A DNA stretch of 9,364 nt from Dehalococcoidia bacterium UBA1328 (GTDB lineage Bacteria; Chloroflexota; Dehalococcoidia; Lucifugimonadales; Lucifugimonadaceae), in contig DBTA01000049.1 in assembly GCA_002306815.1 (NCBI GenBank), positions 1 to 9,364 on the forward strand, in the 5' to 3' direction. Positions 6,915 to 9,364 of the stretch are shown piece after piece (positions within the stretch are counted from its first letter, which is position 1; each line of letters opens with the position of its first letter). The notes under the pieces are model-generated. The model was given only the letters and a program-made list of their open reading frames with translations, searched no databases and was not told the origin of the DNA. A program made the position numbers and the translations under genes.

Positions 6915-8566
6915 TCGATAAGCCCGTCTTGCGGCTTCGTCCACGGTGCTCGGGCAGACATCTGCTTGGGTCGAGGAACTCGTGATACGGGTACATCGAT
7001 AAATACCGGCTTGTTCATCGCCAATGCTTTCGGTAGAACGTTCTTCACATCAAGCGGCCCCTCGGCTCGTATGCCCACAGCACCGTAAGCTTCGGCTAAC
7101 TTCACAAAATCTGGGTTTACGAAGGCCGTTTCGTATGCGCCACCGAAGTCGTCGTCGAGGTCTCGGGCAACGTTTCCGTAGTGACCGTCGTTGTAGATAA
7201 CGGTCACGAGGTTAATGCCGTATTTCACAGCGGTGGAAATTTCCGACGAGTTGTACATGAACCCGCCGTCGCCTGATACGCAAATCACCGGTTTGTCGGG
7301 GTTCCCGACTTTCGCTCCAAGAGCTGTTGGGAAAGCAAACCCGAGGTTTCCCGAGTATCCAGAGTCAATGTAAGTCTTCGGGTTTTCTGAAATCCAGCGA
7401 GGGCGAGAGTAGTACCCAAGCTGCGTCATTCCGAACACCATTATGGCATCGCTAGGCGCACCTTCCTGAAGCGACCGAATGTAGTCTTCCTGCGGCTGGT
7501 TCAGTTCTTCTTCACTAACCGCGAGTTTTGCCTGAATATCAGCTACTTCCGCAGCCGGAGAGTTCCAACTGCCGCCTCCTGCGGCGGTAATGGCGGCCGA
7601 AAGCTTCGGCAGTGTTGCCTTCACATCGCCGACAACGCCGAGTGAGTTCTGGTGAACGTGCCCGATCATTTCGGGGTCGACATCAACATGGATCAGGCGA
7701 GCGTTCTCGGCTGCCTGATTTCGCATTGAGAAGCGTGTACCAATCCCGATCACGAGATCAGCGTCTTCGATGTAGTCCTTTAGTAGACCCGCCGGACCGA
7801 GAGAGCCACCAAGTGCCATCGGGTGTTTTTCTGAAATAGTGCCCTTCCCTCCCGCGGAAGTTAGCACGGCGATTTCATGCTTTTCGGCAAACGCAACAAA
7901 CTCGGCTTCAGCGTCGGAGCGGGCGATTCCACCTCCAGCGTAAATAACAGGTTTTCGAGCCGCGGCAATTTCTTTTGCTGCCTGTTCAATGACCGAATCT
8001 GCCGGAACATTTCGCTCGATCGCTGCAGGTTCGAGAAGCTCTACTTCTTCCCGTTCCACCATGGTCTCTGGCGGCAACTCGAAGTGAACAGGTCCCGGTC
8101 GATCTGACTGCGCCTGCCTAAACGCTTCATGAATGTTTTCGGGTACTTCATGCGGTCGAAGTACTTGTTTTTGCCACTTGGTTACAGGATTCGTGATCTC
8201 TTTCTGATCGTTGACTTCGTGAAGACCACCAAAGTTCTTACCGATGGCCGCCCGTGGAATCTGTCCTGCAATTAGAACAATTGGCGATGAACGCGAGAAA
8301 GCAGTTGAGAGTCCACCTCCGGCGTTATAGATGCCGGGCCCCGGTACGACCATCGCAACTCCAGGTCGACCGGTGGTTCGAGCGTAGCCGTCGGCCATGT
8401 AAGTGGTCGCGGTTTCGTTACGAGTGACGATGAACTTAATACTCGGTTCCTGTCGGAGTGCGTCAACAATTCCGTACATTTGCACACCCGGGAGTCCGAA
8501 TATAACTTCGACACCCTCGCGAACCAGAGATTTGACGAGAGCTTCTCCGCCCGACAGTTTTGCCAT
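6911..8566 (-). CDS. Thiamine-diphosphate enzyme, acetolactate-synthase-like large subunit
   Basis: A 551-residue ThDP-dependent enzyme with the three-domain layout of the acetolactate synthase/oxalyl-CoA decarboxylase/glyoxylate carboligase group. The N-terminal Pyr domain has the cofactor-activating Glu51 (TRNET), so it is not a glyoxylate carboligase, which has Val there. The middle domain includes GIGTRFSMR (274-282), where true acetolactate synthases usually have RFDDR. The C-terminal PP domain has GDG (432-434) and closes the Mg/ThDP motif with Asn459-Asp460 (YNDGHYG). No small regulatory subunit gene lies nearby. I read it as a carboligase or decarboxylase of 2-oxo acids with unknown substrate; anabolic acetolactate synthase is less likely. 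The start ATG 8566 has a good Shine-Dalgarno site, AGAGGA, 5 nt upstream. It is the only gene here ending in TAA. Confidence 0.85.
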   Translation of the reverse strand: MAKLSGGEALVKSLVREGVEVIFGLPGVQMYGIVDALRQEPSIKFIVTRNETATTYMADGYARTTGRPGVAMVVPGPGIYNAGGGLSTAFSRSSPIVLIAGQIPRAAIGKNFGGLHEVNDQKEITNPVTKWQKQVLRPHEVPENIHEAFRQAQSDRPGPVHFELPPETMVEREEVELLEPAAIERNVPADSVIEQAAKEIAAARKPVIYAGGGIARSDAEAEFVAFAEKHEIAVLTSAGGKGTISEKHPMALGGSLGPAGLLKDYIEDADLVIGIGTRFSMRNQAAENARLIHVDVDPEMIGHVHQNSLGVVGDVKATLPKLSAAITAAGGGSWNSPAAEVADIQAKLAVSEEELNQPQEDYIRSLQEGAPSDAIMVFGMTQLGYYSRPRWISENPKTYIDSGYSGNLGFAFPTALGAKVGNPDKPVICVSGDGGFMYNSSEISTAVKYGINLVTVIYNDGHYGNVARDLDDDFGGAYETAFVNPDFVKLAEAYGAVGIRAEGPLDVKNVLPKALAMNKPVFIDVPVSRVPRPKQMSARAPWTKPQDGLID

Positions 8567-8571
8567 TTGAA

Positions 8572-8577
8572 TCCTCT
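8572..8577 (-). promoter_or_regulatory. Shine-Dalgarno site AGAGGA of the ThDP enzyme gene
   Basis: On the minus strand AGAGGA (8577 to 8572) ends 5 nt before the ATG at 8566 and supports that start. It is the only clear Shine-Dalgarno sequence in the window, in contrast with the three leaderless-type starts. A short stem GCAC-GCAA-GTGC (8595 to 8584) with a GNRA-type loop lies just upstream. Confidence 0.65.
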
Positions 8578-8655
8578 AACCTGGCACTTGCGTGCTAAAT
8601 GTCTTATTTTGAGCGACCGAAGAGTAACCCGCGATATGTCGTTCCGCTACTAGAG

Positions 8656-8671
8656 TCGCAAACGTTTTCGC
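8656..8671. promoter_or_regulatory. LacI/PurR-type operator-like dyad upstream of the ThDP enzyme gene
   Basis: TCGCAAACGTTTTCGC is a near-palindrome centred on CG at 8663-8664: the half-sites CGCAAAC and CGAAAAC differ at one base. It agrees with the E. coli PurR consensus ANGCAANCGNTTNCNT at all specified positions except the two ends, and CG-centred dyads of this kind are typical of LacI-family repressors. It lies in the 140-bp gap between the dehydrogenase stop and the ThDP enzyme start. A weak minus-strand promoter overlaps it: TTGCGA (8661-8656), 17 nt, CATATC (8638-8633), which would give a leader of about 60 nt. No LacI-family gene is in the window. Confidence 0.45.
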
Positions 8672-8706
8672 AGTGTCGGATTGACTTTTGGATTTCTCGA
8701 TCGATG

Positions 8707-9364
8707 CTAATCGTGCGGAGAGATCATGTATTTCACCCCGCCGCCACTCGCCGAAACTTCCAACGCTTCAGCAGTCTGGTCGAGAGAGAACCTACCGCTG
8801 ACAACACCGGTGAAATCCAGTTTCGGAAGGGTTTCCAGCGCTTCTCCAAAAGCATCGCCGGCACCATACGCACCGCTCATGGTGATTTCTTTGTAGTGAA
8901 GGTCGTAGAGATCAACGGGAAGTGCTGAACCTTGCGGTGAAACGCCGACGAGTACAAGGTTTCCTCGGGGTCGAATCAACTTGGAAACGTTGGCTACAAG
9001 CTGCGGTACACCGACCGCCTCGGCACCGATTTTGACGCCGTACCCACCGGTAACGTCGTTAACGAGTTCTGTTAGATCGTCCTTCGTCGGATCGTTCAAA
9101 TAGTTGGCGCCGAATTGTTCGCCCATAGCGAGTCGTTTTTCGTTCGGCTCGGAAAGAATGATGTTCTTCGCACCCCGTAGTTTCAGAATCCCCACGGTGA
9201 GCAGTCCAAGGAGACCGCCACCTACGACTAACGCATCGCACCCCTCTTCGACTTCGATCATGTTGAAAGTCGAGATCACGCACGCCAGCGGCTCTGCCAT
9301 TGCTGCGATTTCGTGGCTGAGTCCGTCGGGAACAATGTGCGCCTGCCGATGGTCAACGAGAACA
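8707..9364 (-). CDS. Zinc-type medium-chain alcohol dehydrogenase, 5' part missing
   Basis: The reading frame stays open to the window edge, so this is the C-terminal 218 residues of a longer protein (family length about 340-350). The ATG at 9300 is internal: the 21 codons before it read VLVDHRQAHIVPDGLSHEIA, followed by MAEPLA, the typical join between the catalytic and NAD domains of sorbitol/threonine dehydrogenase-like enzymes. Visible are the EPLACVIST block, the Rossmann loop GGGLLG in LVVGGGLLGLL, and the acidic Glu in LSEPNEKR after strand 2, which favours NAD over NADP. The zinc-binding N-terminal domain lies outside. The substrate is unknown; polyol, threonine or other secondary alcohol are options. 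The stop is TAG, 140 nt before the ThDP enzyme gene on the same strand, so partial co-transcription is possible. Confidence 0.85.
   Translation of the reverse strand, partial: VLVDHRQAHIVPDGLSHEIAAMAEPLACVISTFNMIEVEEGCDALVVGGGLLGLLTVGILKLRGAKNIILSEPNEKRLAMGEQFGANYLNDPTKDDLTELVNDVTGGYGVKIGAEAVGVPQLVANVSKLIRPRGNLVLVGVSPQGSALPVDLYDLHYKEITMSGAYGAGDAFGEALETLPKLDFTGVVSGRFSLDQTAEALEVSASGGGVKYMISPHD

Noticed and set aside
6899..6937. Small stems CGGT-TCG-ACCG (6899-6909) and AAGCC-8 nt-GGCTT (6920-6937) near the convergent stops, considered as terminators.
   Set aside because: Stems are only 4-5 bp, lie in coding sequence and have no T-run after them.
8573..8578. TAGAGG 6 nt before the ThDP enzyme ATG, considered as a fourth leaderless -10 box.
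   Set aside because: It lacks the conserved final T and matches TATAAT at only 3 of 6 positions; the same bases are better read as the AGAGGA Shine-Dalgarno site.
8584..8595. Stem GCAC-GCAA-GTGC with a GNRA-type loop upstream of the ThDP enzyme Shine-Dalgarno site, considered as a regulatory RNA element.
   Set aside because: A 4-bp stem is common by chance and there is no sign of an alternative pairing with the ribosome site; no known riboswitch is recognised.
1..9364. Search for defence systems, mobile elements, CRISPR arrays, tRNA or rRNA genes.
   Set aside because: No repeats, recombinase motifs or RNA gene signatures were seen; the genes are metabolic or housekeeping.

Overview
The window is a compact piece of bacterial chromosome with seven protein-coding genes (the last cut by the right edge) and very little spacer DNA. 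GC content looks to be near half by eye (not counted). There are no RNA genes, insertion sequences, CRISPR arrays or phage genes. The gene mix is galU, lepA, a D-aminoacylase-type amidohydrolase, a ketopantoate-reductase-like dehydrogenase, an acetolactate-synthase-like ThDP enzyme and a zinc-type alcohol dehydrogenase. That mix, with sparse Shine-Dalgarno sites, would suit a free-living, streamlined heterotroph. My guess is a Chloroflexota (SAR202/Dehalococcoidia-like) organism, but this rests on general resemblance and is weak.

Layout. Positions 1-105 are a short leader with a dyad and a -10-like box. galU (106-984, +) meets an MFS transporter gene (981-2237, -) end to end. Upstream of the MFS gene on the same strand lie lepA (2282-4117, -) and the amidohydrolase gene (4223-5806, -), so all three point left. 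A divergent spacer (5807-5969) separates them from a ketopantoate-reductase-family gene (5970-6914, +). That gene again converges, stop on stop, with the ThDP enzyme gene (6911-8566, -). A 140-base spacer with a LacI/PurR-type operator-like dyad follows, and then the 3' part of a medium-chain dehydrogenase gene (8707 to the edge, -).

How the genes work together. galU makes UDP-glucose for cell-surface glycans and lepA encodes the ribosome-associated GTPase EF4; these are housekeeping genes. The others look like scavenging or catabolic metabolism: an amidohydrolase, a 2-oxoacid-type carboligase or decarboxylase, and two NAD(P)-dependent oxidoreductases. No shared pathway can be proven from the window, and I do not see a clearly new multi-gene system.

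The most notable signals are in gene expression. Three genes (galU, lepA, amidohydrolase) carry a TANNAT hexamer exactly 6 nt before the ATG and no Shine-Dalgarno site, which is the layout of leaderless transcripts. Six of the seven stop codons are TAG. Both convergent gene pairs overlap by exactly four bases at their stops. Two of the enzymes lack residues that are conserved in the characterised members of their families.
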